This document shows positions 5,820-13,416 of a stretch of 13,593 nt of DNA, piece by piece; position 1 is the first letter of the stretch, and each line of letters starts with the position of its first letter. The notes beneath the pieces were generated by a model that made no database searches, was not told where the DNA came from, and saw nothing but the letters and a program-made list of their open reading frames with translations. The stretch comes from RGIG3102 sp964525015 (GTDB lineage: Bacteria; Bacillota; Clostridia; Oscillospirales; Ruminococcaceae). The stretch is taken from assembly GCA_964525015.1 (NCBI GenBank), contig CAZGFY010000038.1, positions 1 to 13,593 on the forward strand, read 5' to 3'. Position numbers and translations under genes: made by a program.

Positions 5820-6881
5820 ATGAATAAGGAATTTTTTGAAGCTCTTGACGTTATTGAAAAAGAAAAGGGTATTAAAAAAGAGGTTTTACTAGAAAAAATA
5901 ACAAAGGCTATGGAAGTAGCTGTTGAAAAAGATTTAGGAATAGAAGGTAATGTAAGCGTTATCGCAGACGCAGTGAAATACAATTTTGCAGTTTCTATTG
6001 TTAAATTAGTTGTAGAAGAAGTGGAAGACCCAGACAAAGAAATCGCTTATGAAGATGCAAGAAAAATAAAAGCGAGAATTAAAGTTGGCTCTGAAATAGG
6101 AATACCACTTAAAATGAAAGAGTTTGGCTATATCGCAATTGGCGCTGCAAAAAATGTTATCCGTCAAGGTATTAGAGAAGCTGAAAGAGCTCAGCTTTTT
6201 GAAGATATGAAAGGCAAAAACCAAGAAATACTTACAGGCGTTGTGCAAAGAAGAAATGAAAGAAGCAATGCATTAGTTATTCAAATTGGAAATAATGAAT
6301 TCATCCTGCCAAAAGACGAACAAATCCCAGGCGAAGATTTTGCAAGAGGCGAACATATTAAAGTTTTTGTTGTTGATGTTATAATGACTGAAAAGGGTAT
6401 GGCAAAAGTTATGCTAAGTAGAACACATCACGGATTTGTAAAAAGAATGTTCGAACTTGAAGTTCCAGAAATATTTGAAGGAACAGTTGAAATTAAAAGT
6501 ATCTGCCGTGAAGCAGGCGCAAGAACAAAAATGGCAGTTATTTCAGCAGATGAAAATGTTGATGCAATTGGTGCTTGTATAGGTCCAAAAAGAAGCCGTA
6601 TTGATGCAGTTATAAATCAAATTGGTGGAGAAAAAATTGATATCGTAAAATATAGCGAAGACCCAGTTGAATTTATTTCAGCAGCATTATCACCAGCCGC
6701 AGTATCAAGCGTTGAAATTCTTTCAGAAAACCCAAAAGCGTGTAGAGTAACTGTTCCAGATGAGCAATTATCACTAGCTATTGGTAATAAAGGACAAAAT
6801 GCACGTCTTGCAGCAAGGTTAACTGGCTATAATATAGATATACATCCACAAAGTGGTTACTTTAATAAAGAAACTGTTTAA
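5820..6881 (+). CDS. nusA: Transcription termination/antitermination factor NusA
   Basis: NusA binds RNA polymerase and nascent RNA, and controls pausing, intrinsic termination and antitermination. The 353-residue product has the Gram-positive architecture: RNAP-binding N-terminal domain (1-125), S1 domain (about 135-200), KH1 (about 220-285) and KH2 (about 290-347). There are no C-terminal acidic repeats. KH2 is textbook: VPDEQLSLAIGNKGQN with GxxG at 322-325. KH1 has GACIGPKRSR (251-260), so the RNA-binding loop reads G255-P-K-R258 where the canonical form ends in Gly (for example G-T-K-G). That substitution is unusual. The rest of KH1 (GEKIDIVKYSEDPVEFI) is intact, so the domain probably still folds. 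The start at 5820 is supported by AGGAGG 11 nt upstream. NusA is the presumed effector of the leader hairpin at 5258-5287. Confidence 0.96.
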   Translation: MNKEFFEALDVIEKEKGIKKEVLLEKITKAMEVAVEKDLGIEGNVSVIADAVKYNFAVSIVKLVVEEVEDPDKEIAYEDARKIKARIKVGSEIGIPLKMKEFGYIAIGAAKNVIRQGIREAERAQLFEDMKGKNQEILTGVVQRRNERSNALVIQIGNNEFILPKDEQIPGEDFARGEHIKVFVVDVIMTEKGMAKVMLSRTHHGFVKRMFELEVPEIFEGTVEIKSICREAGARTKMAVISADENVDAIGACIGPKRSRIDAVINQIGGEKIDIVKYSEDPVEFISAALSPAAVSSVEILSENPKACRVTVPDEQLSLAIGNKGQNARLAARLTGYNIDIHPQSGYFNKETV

Positions 6882-6915
6882 AAGACAAAATTAGTTTAAA
6901 AAAGGAATAAAATTT

Positions 6916-7185
6916 ATGGCAGTGAAAAAAATACCTCAAAGAAGATGCCTTGGCTGTAATGAGTCAAAGGACAAAAAAGAGTTAATAAGAGTAGTTAAAA
7001 ACAATCTTGGTGAAATATCAATGGATTTAACAGGTAAAAAAGCTGGACGAGGCGCATATATATGTCATAATATAGATTGCTTTAAAAAAGCTAAAAAAGC
7101 AAAAAGAATAGAAAGAGCCTTTTCTATGCAAATAGACGAAGAAATCTATGAAAAGTTGCAAGGGGAAATAGAAGATGCAAAATAA
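6916..7185 (+). CDS. rnpM: YlxR/RnpM family RNA-binding protein (DUF448)
   Basis: This 89-residue basic protein has the two hallmarks of the YlxR family: PQRRCLGC near the N-terminus (7-14) and GRGAYIC (44-50). Four cysteines (C11, C14, C50, C55) are placed in two pairs. The B. subtilis homologue was recently shown to bind the RNase P RNA and modulate its activity, hence the name RnpM; earlier it was simply called YlxR. Position between nusA and ylxQ is the conserved Firmicutes arrangement. The start follows AAAGGA about 10 nt upstream. Its end overlaps the next gene by 11 nt, indicating coupled translation. Confidence 0.92.
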   Translation: MAVKKIPQRRCLGCNESKDKKELIRVVKNNLGEISMDLTGKKAGRGAYICHNIDCFKKAKKAKRIERAFSMQIDEEIYEKLQGEIEDAK

Positions 7186-7471
7186 ATTAGTTTTTGCAAT
7201 ATCACTAGCTAGAAAAGCTGGAAAAGTAGCACACGGCTTTGACCATGTTAAAGAGCTTGTTTTAAAAGGTGATGTTCACCTACTTCTTGTAAGCAGTGAT
7301 ATAAGCGAAAAAACATTAAAACGAGTTGAGTTTTTTGCAAAAGATATAATAGATGTAAATCAAGTGGAATTAACTCAATATGAAATATCAAATGTTTTGA
7401 ATAGATTAACAGCAATAGTTGCTATAACAGATGAAAACCTTGCAAATTTATGCAAAAAGGCAATAAAATAA
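7175..7471 (+). CDS. ylxQ: YlxQ, L7Ae-family RNA-binding protein
   Basis: The 98-residue product has the L7Ae/L30e/S12e/Gadd45 fold pattern: an N-terminal block SLARKAGKVAHGFDHV, a central strand HLLLVSSDIS, and a C-terminal strand/helix AIVAITDENLANLCKKAI. Archaeal and B. subtilis relatives of this family bind kink-turn RNAs. The exact RNA target of YlxQ is not settled, so only RNA binding is inferred. The ATG lies inside the ylxR 3' end (overlap 7175-7185), with an AGGGG-type Shine-Dalgarno near 7160-7167. Confidence 0.92.
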   Translation: MQNKLVFAISLARKAGKVAHGFDHVKELVLKGDVHLLLVSSDISEKTLKRVEFFAKDIIDVNQVELTQYEISNVLNRLTAIVAITDENLANLCKKAIK

Positions 7472-7486
7472 TAAAGGAGATATTAG

Positions 7487-9982
7487 ATGGTAATAAAATA
7501 TAAAATCAAAGATTTAATTGATGATTTTAGCCTAGACTCAAAAACAAGTCTTGGTGAAATAGAGCAAGTTCTAAAAAAACAAGAACTTAAAAAGACAACT
7601 GTTTTAACAGAAGACGAGGCGAACACTTTATTTGAACATTTTACAAATAAAGCAGGCGTTGAAAATATGAATGATTATTTAGCTAATAAAGGCAAAAAAG
7701 AAGAAAAAATAGAGGCTAAAAAACCAGAAGTGAAAAAAGAAGCGCCTAAAAAAGAAGAGGCAAAAGTTTCAGCGCCAAAAGAAAATAAACCTGCTCAAAA
7801 TAAAAATCAAGAGCAAAGAAAAGAAAATAAACCAGTGAGAAATGATAATAATCAAAAACCAGCACAAACTAAAAAGCCAGAAGAGAGAAAAGTTTCTAAT
7901 GAGCCACTTAGAAAAGCTGATGGAACAATCGTTCAAAAGCCAGTGCACAGTAAACCAAAACACACTCATGAACCAGTAAAACAAGAAAGAGTAACAGTTA
8001 CAGTTGATACTCGTCAATCAAATGTTAATATGGATAAATTCAATGAGAAATATGATAAACTAGCTCAGACAAAAAACTTTAATAATAATAGAAAAAATTC
8101 TAATTTTGGTGGAAAGCAAAAGTTTGGTAAAGGTAATAAAAATAATCAAAAACAAAATCAGTTCAGCAAGAAAAAGGTTGAAACTGAAGCTCAAAAATTA
8201 GAAAGACTACATCTTGAAAAAGCAAGAAAAGCGCAATTAAAAGTGCAAATTCCAGAAGAAATTTCAGTTGGTGAGCTTGCTACAAGATTAAAAGTTACAG
8301 CATCAGAAGTTGTTAAAAAATTAATGGGTCTTGGAATTATGGCGTCAATTAGCCAAATTGTTGATTTTGATACAGCGTCAATTATAGCAGAAGAATTAGG
8401 CGCAAAAGTTGAAAAAGAAGTTGTTATCACTATCGAAGAAAGACTGTTTGAAGAAGTTGAAGATACAACTGAAAACACAGAAGAAAGACCACCTGTTGTT
8501 GTTGTTATGGGTCATATCGACCACGGTAAAACATCACTACTTGATGCTATTCGTAAAACAAGTGTTACAACAGGAGAAGCTGGTGGTATTACACAGCATA
8601 TTGGTGCATACCAAGTTACAGCTAATGATAAAGTGCTAACATTCCTAGATACACCAGGACATGAAGCATTTACTTCAATGCGTCAAAGAGGTGCACAAAT
8701 TACCGACGTTGCAATATTAGTTGTTGCAGCTGATGATGGTATTATGCCACAAACTATTGAATCTATAAACCATGCAAAAGCTGCTGAAATTCCAATTATA
8801 GTAGCTATTAATAAAATGGATAAGCCAACAGCTAATCCAGATAAAGTAAAACAAGAATTAACAGAACACGGCCTTGTTGTAGAAGAATGGGGTGGAGATG
8901 TTATTTCTGTTCCGATTTCAGCAAAAACAGGTGATGGAATTGATACACTTTTAGAAATGATTACTCTAATTAGCGATGTTGCAGAAATTAAAGCAAATCC
9001 AGCAAGAAGAGCAAAAGGTGCGGTTATCGAGGCAAGACTTGATAAAGGCCTTGGCCCAGTTGCAACTGTTCTTGTTCAAAATGGTACGCTAAGAAAAGGC
9101 GATGTTATTATCGCTGGAACAGCCGTTGGTAGAGTTCGTGTTATGACTAATGATAAAGGTGTGCGTTTAGAAGAGGCTGGCCCGTCTACTCCAGTTGAAA
9201 TCACAGGTTTAACAGAAGTTCCAACTGCTGGCGATTTATTCGACGCTGTTGAAGATGAAAAATTAGCAAGAGAACTTGCGGCACAAAGAACTACAAGCAT
9301 TAAAGAAGAAAGATTTAACTCATATAAAAAAGTTACTCTTGATAATCTGTTCTCTCAAATCGCAGAAGGCGAAATGAAAGAACTTCCAGTTATCGTTAAA
9401 GCTGACGTTCAAGGTTCTGCTGAAGCTGTTAAGCAATCACTTGAAAAACTAAATAATGAAGAAGTAAGAGTTAAAGTAATTCACGCTGGCGTTGGTGCAA
9501 TCAATAAAAGCGATGTTATGCTTGCATCTGCATCAAATGCGATTGTTATCGGATTTAATGTTCGCCCAGACGCAGTCGCAAAAGTTGAAGCTGATGAAGA
9601 AGGAATCGAACTTCGTATGTATAGAGTTATCTATGATGCTATTAATGATGTTCAAGATGCAATGAAAGGTATGCTTGATCCAAAATTCAGAGAAGTTGAA
9701 CTTGGAACAGCAGAGGTTAGAAGTGTTTATAAAATTTCTAGCTACGGCACAATTGCAGGCTCATATGTTAAAACTGGTAAGGTTGCAAGAAATGCAAAAA
9801 TCAGAGTTGTTCGTGATGGCATTGTTATAGCAGAAGATGAAATCGACTCACTAAAAAGATTTAAAGACGACGTTAAAGAAGTTGCTACTGGATACGAATG
9901 TGGTATCGGCTTAGAGAAATTTAGCGATATTAAAGAAGGCGATATCTTTGAATCATATATTATAGAAGAATACAAAGACTAA
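7487..9982 (+). CDS. infB: Translation initiation factor IF-2
   Basis: IF2 is the GTPase that brings initiator tRNA to the 30S subunit and promotes 50S joining. The 831-residue protein is longer than B. subtilis IF2 (716), mainly through a low-complexity Lys/Glu/Asn/Gln/Pro linker at about 67-235. A short IF2-N helical module precedes it (1-65). The conserved IF2_N domain is at about 254-305. The G domain has G1 GHIDHGKT (342-349), G2 region GGITQHIG (366-373), G3 DTPGH (388-392), G4 NKMD (442-445) and G5 SAK (478-480). The EF-Tu-like domain II, the IF2 domain III and the C-terminal fMet-tRNA-binding domain follow. The catalytic His of DTPGH is present. The start is fixed by AAAGGAGA (7473-7480) 6-7 nt upstream. 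The gene is followed by a hairpin (9984-10018) rather than by the ylxP gene found here in B. subtilis. Confidence 0.98.
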   Translation: MVIKYKIKDLIDDFSLDSKTSLGEIEQVLKKQELKKTTVLTEDEANTLFEHFTNKAGVENMNDYLANKGKKEEKIEAKKPEVKKEAPKKEEAKVSAPKENKPAQNKNQEQRKENKPVRNDNNQKPAQTKKPEERKVSNEPLRKADGTIVQKPVHSKPKHTHEPVKQERVTVTVDTRQSNVNMDKFNEKYDKLAQTKNFNNNRKNSNFGGKQKFGKGNKNNQKQNQFSKKKVETEAQKLERLHLEKARKAQLKVQIPEEISVGELATRLKVTASEVVKKLMGLGIMASISQIVDFDTASIIAEELGAKVEKEVVITIEERLFEEVEDTTENTEERPPVVVVMGHIDHGKTSLLDAIRKTSVTTGEAGGITQHIGAYQVTANDKVLTFLDTPGHEAFTSMRQRGAQITDVAILVVAADDGIMPQTIESINHAKAAEIPIIVAINKMDKPTANPDKVKQELTEHGLVVEEWGGDVISVPISAKTGDGIDTLLEMITLISDVAEIKANPARRAKGAVIEARLDKGLGPVATVLVQNGTLRKGDVIIAGTAVGRVRVMTNDKGVRLEEAGPSTPVEITGLTEVPTAGDLFDAVEDEKLARELAAQRTTSIKEERFNSYKKVTLDNLFSQIAEGEMKELPVIVKADVQGSAEAVKQSLEKLNNEEVRVKVIHAGVGAINKSDVMLASASNAIVIGFNVRPDAVAKVEADEEGIELRMYRVIYDAINDVQDAMKGMLDPKFREVELGTAEVRSVYKISSYGTIAGSYVKTGKVARNAKIRVVRDGIVIAEDEIDSLKRFKDDVKEVATGYECGIGLEKFSDIKEGDIFESYIIEEYKD

Positions 9983-9983
9983 T

Positions 9984-10018
9984 TAATTAAAAGAGTGATT
10001 TTTTCACTCTTTTAATTA
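9984..10018 (+). terminator. Intergenic hairpin between infB and rbfA (weak terminator or processing site)
   Basis: A perfect 15-bp stem (9984-9998 with 10004-10018) closes a TTTTT loop. The inner part is AAAAGAGTGA with TCACTCTTTT, and the outer part is AT-only. There is no long U-run beyond the stem; the only T-run is within the 3' arm, so read-through into rbfA is expected to be substantial. It starts 2 nt after the infB stop codon and ends 5 nt before the rbfA Shine-Dalgarno (10024-10029). Its inner stem is nearly the same as that of the rimP leader hairpin. Confidence 0.6.
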
Positions 10019-10037
10019 TAGAAAAGGAGAATTGTTT

Positions 10038-10388
10038 ATGGCAACTGCAAAACAAGAAAGATTAAACGAAGATATTAAAAAAGAATTAATTTCTATTATC
10101 GGAACAATGAAAGACCCAAGATTACAATGCTTTTTAACAGTTATGAGAGTTGAGGCTGCTCCTGATTTAACATCGGCAAAAGTGCACATCAGCGTTTTAG
10201 AAGGGGAAGAAGCTTGCAATAATGCAATAAAAGCTTTAAATAAAAGCCAAGGGTTTATAAGAGGCGAACTATCAAAAAGATTAAGAATTAGAAGAAGTCC
10301 TGAATTTGTGTTTGTTCGTGATGATGGAACAGCCTATGCTCAAAAAATTAATGATATTTTAAGAGATATAAAATCAGAGAATAAGTAA
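10038..10388 (+). CDS. rbfA: 30S ribosome-binding factor RbfA
   Basis: RbfA binds the 30S subunit near the 5' end of 16S rRNA and supports late maturation and cold growth. The 116-residue product fits the single KH-type domain family. The motif KDPRL is at 25-29, the strand block APDLTSAKVHISVL at 41-54, and the conserved GFIRGELSKRLRIRRSPEF block at 72-90. The usual aspartate-rich C-terminal element is DDGTAYAQKI (95-104). ATG 10038 is preferred over the in-frame TTG at 10032 because AAGGAG (10024-10029) is 8 nt from the ATG and only 2 nt from the TTG. It follows infB across a hairpin and precedes nrnA by 30 nt. Confidence 0.95.
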   Translation: MATAKQERLNEDIKKELISIIGTMKDPRLQCFLTVMRVEAAPDLTSAKVHISVLEGEEACNNAIKALNKSQGFIRGELSKRLRIRRSPEFVFVRDDGTAYAQKINDILRDIKSENK

Positions 10389-10418
10389 TTTAAGTTACAA
10401 AAGGGGAAATAATATAAT

Positions 10419-11375
10419 ATGACTATAAATATAGATATTAAAAAAACAGCCCAAATACTAAAAGAAAAAAACAACATACTAATTATTTCACATAAAAACC
10501 CAGATGGCGATACTATAAGTGCAGCTGCTGCTTTACTACATGCTTTAAAAAGTTTAGGAAAAACAGCTGCAGTACTTTGCCAAGATGAATTTTCATCAAG
10601 ATATGATTTTATGAAAATTGATATTTATAAAGGCGAATTTCAGCCAGAATTTATAGTGACAGTTGATACTGCAACAAGGCATCTTCTAGGTAGTGTTGAT
10701 GAAAAATATGGTGATAAAATAGATTTATCAATCGACCATCATCCAACAAATACTGGATATGCAAAAAACACTTGTTTGTATGGAAAACTTCCTGCAACAG
10801 CACAGCTTATCTACTATATAATTAAAGAAATGAATATTGAAATAACTCCGCTTATTGCAAATTGCTGTTATACTGGTATTTTAACTGACACAGGTTGTTT
10901 TAAATTTTCATCTGTTCAAGGGGACGTTCACAAGGTTGCAACTGAGCTTTTTGAAATTGGAATTGAGCATAATATGATAGTTGATAAATTCTTTATGTCA
11001 AAAAGCAAGAAAACTATCGAAATTGAAAAATATGCTTTAAATCATTTAGAGTTTTTTCTAGATGGTAAATGTGCGATTATAACTCTTGATAAAGATTTAA
11101 TGAGAGAATTAAATCCAGCTCCAACTGATATTGAAGGAATAACTAATATTCCTAGAAGTATTGAAGGTGTTGAAGTTGGAATAACAATAAGAGCAATATC
11201 TGAAGAGGGATATAAATTATCTCTTAGAACAAATAACTTTGTTTCGGCTAGTGATATAGCTGGTGTATTCGGCGGCGGTGGGCACAATAAGGCTGCTGGA
11301 TGCGAAATAAAAGGCGATATTAACCATGTTAAAACCACGATTTTAGAGGAAGTGAAGAAGGCTTTATGCAATTAA
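10419..11375 (+). CDS. nrnA: DHH-family nano-RNase / pAp phosphatase NrnA
   Basis: The product is a bifunctional oligoribonuclease and pAp phosphatase, which clears 2-5-nt RNAs and the sulfate-assimilation by-product 3'-phosphoadenosine 5'-phosphate. The 318-residue sequence has every DHH/DHHA1 landmark: SHKNPDGD (24-31, metal ligands H25, D29, D31), TVDTA (81-85, D83), the DHH triad DHH (106-108), a TDTG block (156-159, D157), and the C-terminal DHHA1 glycine loop GGGGH (285-289) followed by KAAG. Its place between rbfA and truB is a common clostridial arrangement and differs from the B. subtilis order. AAGGGG at 10401-10406 is 12 nt upstream of the ATG. Its 3' end overlaps truB by 10 nt. 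Confidence 0.93.
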   Translation: MTINIDIKKTAQILKEKNNILIISHKNPDGDTISAAAALLHALKSLGKTAAVLCQDEFSSRYDFMKIDIYKGEFQPEFIVTVDTATRHLLGSVDEKYGDKIDLSIDHHPTNTGYAKNTCLYGKLPATAQLIYYIIKEMNIEITPLIANCCYTGILTDTGCFKFSSVQGDVHKVATELFEIGIEHNMIVDKFFMSKSKKTIEIEKYALNHLEFFLDGKCAIITLDKDLMRELNPAPTDIEGITNIPRSIEGVEVGITIRAISEEGYKLSLRTNNFVSASDIAGVFGGGGHNKAAGCEIKGDINHVKTTILEEVKKALCN

Positions 11376-12274
11376 ATTACGAGGGAATTATTCTTTTGAA
11401 TAAGCCAAAAGAATGGACAAGTTTTGATGTTGTTGCAAAATCAAGGGGAATACTTGCAACAAGAAAGGTTGGTCATTCTGGTACGCTAGATCCTATGGCT
11501 ACTGGAGTTTTACCATTGTTTTTAGGAAGAGCGACTAAGGCTGTTGATATGCAGATAGTTCAAGATAAAGAATATATCGCAACTTTTAAGCTTGGAATTA
11601 ATACCGATACTGGAGATATAACTGGTGAGATTATAAACACAAGAGAGGTTAACTCTACTAAAAGTGAAGTTTTAGAGATGATAAACTCATTTTTAGGTGA
11701 AATTGGTCAGTACCCACCAATGTATTCGGCAGTGAAAGTTAATGGGCAACCACTTTATAAACTTGCAAGACAAGGAATAACTGTTGAGAGAAAATTAAGA
11801 ACTGTAACAATTCATTCTATTGAATTTTTAAATTCAATAGAAAATGAATACACTATTAAAGTTTTATGTTCTAAGGGGACATATATAAGAACTTTGGTTG
11901 AAGATATCGGCGAAAAACTTGGCTGTGGGGCTGTTTTAACTGCACTTGAGAGAACTAAGGCTTGTGGATATTCAATTGAAGAATGCCTTACACTAGAAGA
12001 TTTACAAAAAGCACGAGATGAAGATAAAATAGGCGAATTAGTGCTTGAAATAGACACTGTTTTTAAACATTTACCAGAACTTCATTTAACTAAAGAACTT
12101 GCAAAAAGATTATTAAATGGTGCAAGAAGCAGTATTTCAAAGCCAGACGGACAATATAGAGTGTATTTCAATGATAAATTTTATGCAGTAGGAGAAGTTA
12201 GAGAGAAAAAGCTTTTTCTTGTTAAATTATTTGTGGAAAAAGAAAAGGAAGAAATAAATGCAGGAAGTTTATAG
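11366..12274 (+). CDS. truB: tRNA pseudouridine(55) synthase TruB
   Basis: TruB converts U55 in the T-loop of tRNAs to pseudouridine and also acts as a tRNA folding chaperone. The 302-residue protein opens with GIILLNKPKEWTSFDVV, and has the catalytic motif GHSGTLDPMATGVLP (36-50) with nucleophile D42. The substrate-binding QYPPMYSAVKVNG and the RTLVEDIGEKLG block (TruB II and C-terminal regions) follow. Length and order are typical. Translation starts inside the nrnA stop region (overlap 11366-11375), and the 3' end overlaps ribF by 17 nt, so nrnA, truB and ribF are probably translationally coupled. Confidence 0.96.
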   Translation: MQLNYEGIILLNKPKEWTSFDVVAKSRGILATRKVGHSGTLDPMATGVLPLFLGRATKAVDMQIVQDKEYIATFKLGINTDTGDITGEIINTREVNSTKSEVLEMINSFLGEIGQYPPMYSAVKVNGQPLYKLARQGITVERKLRTVTIHSIEFLNSIENEYTIKVLCSKGTYIRTLVEDIGEKLGCGAVLTALERTKACGYSIEECLTLEDLQKARDEDKIGELVLEIDTVFKHLPELHLTKELAKRLLNGARSSISKPDGQYRVYFNDKFYAVGEVREKKLFLVKLFVEKEKEEINAGSL

Positions 12275-13169
12275 TATAAATTTTAAAAGTGAGAAAGAGA
12301 ATGCAGTAGCACTTGGGTACTTTGATGGGGTACATATAGCTCACACACAACTAATTAATTCAATGTGTGAATATGCAAGTGAAAATAATTTGAAAAAAGC
12401 TGTTTTTACTTTTTCAAAATCTGTTAAATTAAATCATAAAGGAAAAGATATTTTATCAAAAAGACAAAAGGTATCAGCAGTATATGATTTAGGCGTTGAT
12501 TTATTTTACTGTCCCGATTTTAATGATTTTTCTTCACTTACCCCTGAAGAATTTGTGGATGATATACTTATAAAATCAATGAATGCAAAAGCTGTTTTTT
12601 GTGGAGAAAACTTTTTGTTTGGCAAAAATAGAAGTGGAAATATAGATGTTTTAAAAGAATTATGTGAGAAAAAAGGAATTTATTTTAAACTTGCACCAAC
12701 AGTGAAATTAAACGGTGAGATAGTTAGTAGCTCATTAATAAGAGAATGCCTTGAAAAAGGAGATATGCAAAAGGTGAAAAATCTTTTAGGTAGAAACTAC
12801 TCTATTGATTTTGAAGTGTTACACGGGAAAAAACTTGGAAGAACTATTGGCACGCCAACTATAAATCAAGTTTATCCAGATACAATGTGTATGCCAAAGC
12901 AAGGCGTTTATACTACTGGGGTGTATATTGGGGATAAAATATATCCAGCTTCTACTGGAATAAGCAGGCGCCCAACAGTTATGGGAGAGGATGTTACCTG
13001 TGAAACCTATATTAAAGATTTTTCAGGGGATTTATATGCAAAAAATATTAAACTAGAATTTTATAATTTTGTTTTAGAAACTAAAAAATATGACTCGCTA
13101 GAAGAACTTTCCACTATGATAAAATCAGTTGCTGATAAATCACAGGAATATTTAGAAAATAAGTGCTAA
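12258..13169 (+). CDS. ribF: Bifunctional riboflavin kinase / FAD synthetase RibF
   Basis: RibF phosphorylates riboflavin to FMN and adenylylates FMN to FAD. The 303-residue product has the FAD synthetase nucleotidyltransferase domain first: FDGVHIAH (22-29, the HxGH-type motif with Ala in place of Gly), CGENFLFGKNRSGN (115-128) and SSSLIR (157-162). The riboflavin kinase domain follows from about 180, with the PTIN motif (200-203), GVY (216-218) and the probable catalytic E249 in CETY. The segment TGISRRPT (233-240) replaces the common GVANIGxRPT, which is a mild divergence. The Shine-Dalgarno AAGGAAG near 12244 and the 17-nt overlap with truB fix the start. This is the last gene of the main operon. 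Confidence 0.94.
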   Translation: MQEVYSINFKSEKENAVALGYFDGVHIAHTQLINSMCEYASENNLKKAVFTFSKSVKLNHKGKDILSKRQKVSAVYDLGVDLFYCPDFNDFSSLTPEEFVDDILIKSMNAKAVFCGENFLFGKNRSGNIDVLKELCEKKGIYFKLAPTVKLNGEIVSSSLIRECLEKGDMQKVKNLLGRNYSIDFEVLHGKKLGRTIGTPTINQVYPDTMCMPKQGVYTTGVYIGDKIYPASTGISRRPTVMGEDVTCETYIKDFSGDLYAKNIKLEFYNFVLETKKYDSLEELSTMIKSVADKSQEYLENKC

Positions 13170-13183
13170 CACTATTATTTGTA

Positions 13184-13202
13184 TTTTACACATAGTGTGA
13201 AA
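13184..13202 (+). other. Small hairpin downstream of ribF
   Basis: TTTTACAC (13184-13191) pairs with GTGTGAAA (13195-13202), with one U-G wobble, around a 3-nt loop. A competing stem ACACTAT (13169-13175) with ATAGTGT (13192-13198) overlaps it. No U-tract follows, so it is not a convincing intrinsic terminator; it may protect the 3' end of the operon mRNA or be chance. Confidence 0.35.
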
Positions 13203-13246
13203 CTACAAAGAAATGCAAAATGAAAAGTTATTAAAGAAAACTATGG

Positions 13247-13272
13247 TTTATATTATCATTAAGTAATATAAA
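13247..13272. repeat. AT-only inverted repeat upstream of the rpsO promoter
   Basis: TTTATATTA (13247-13255) and TAATATAAA (13264-13272) form a perfect 9-bp inverted repeat with an 8-nt centre, ending 7 bp before the rpsO -35 box. It may be an operator, an UP-element-like AT stretch, or a weak hairpin ending read-through from ribF (TTTCTTCTTT follows). All are unproven. Confidence 0.35.
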
Positions 13273-13279
13273 TTTCTTC

Positions 13280-13308
13280 TTTACAAACAAATGATAAAGT
13301 GATATAAT
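13280..13308 (+). promoter_or_regulatory. Extended -10 promoter of rpsO
   Basis: -35 TTTACA (13280-13285) and consensus -10 TATAAT (13303-13308) with a 17-bp spacer and TGA immediately before the -10. Transcription is predicted near 13315, about 100 nt ahead of the rpsO ATG. Confidence 0.85.
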
Positions 13309-13314
13309 ACTTTA

Positions 13315-13410
13315 GGTAACCAAAAATCGGTTTAGGGATAAAAGTCTTGATAATCAAGAGTTCACCAGCCCTCTGCTGAGTTTTGGCGAAAATAAAAAAA
13401 GAAAGGTGAA
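13315..13410 (+). promoter_or_regulatory. Structured rpsO 5' leader, candidate S15 autoregulatory element
   Basis: The roughly 100-nt leader contains several possible stems: CCAAAA (13320-13325) with TTTTGG (13381-13386), AGGG (13334-13337) with CCCT (13369-13372), TCTTGA (13345-13350) with TCAAGA (13354-13359), and an alternative CAGC (13366-13369) with GCTG (13375-13378). Together they could form a closed multi-branch structure just ahead of the Shine-Dalgarno (AAAGGTG, 13402-13408). S15 represses its own mRNA through different leader structures in several bacterial groups, so autoregulation is likely, but I cannot match this leader to a named RNA family by eye. No U-tract follows the stems, arguing for translational rather than termination control. 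Confidence 0.55.
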
Positions 13411-13416
13411 AAGATT

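Noticed and set aside
8191..8478. Antisense open frame of 95 codons inside infB
   Set aside because: It lies wholly within the conserved IF2_N/G-domain coding region, is Ser/Thr-rich as expected from the complement of Glu/Lys/Ala-biased codons, and has no ribosome binding site; it is a shadow frame.
11042..11371. Antisense open frame of 109 codons inside nrnA
   Set aside because: It is the complement of the NrnA DHHA1 domain, has no promoter or Shine-Dalgarno, and resembles no protein family.
13213..13266. A 17-codon reading frame (MQNEKLLKK...) between ribF and rpsO
   Set aside because: It has no clear Shine-Dalgarno, is very short, and overlaps the AT-only inverted repeat; nothing supports translation.
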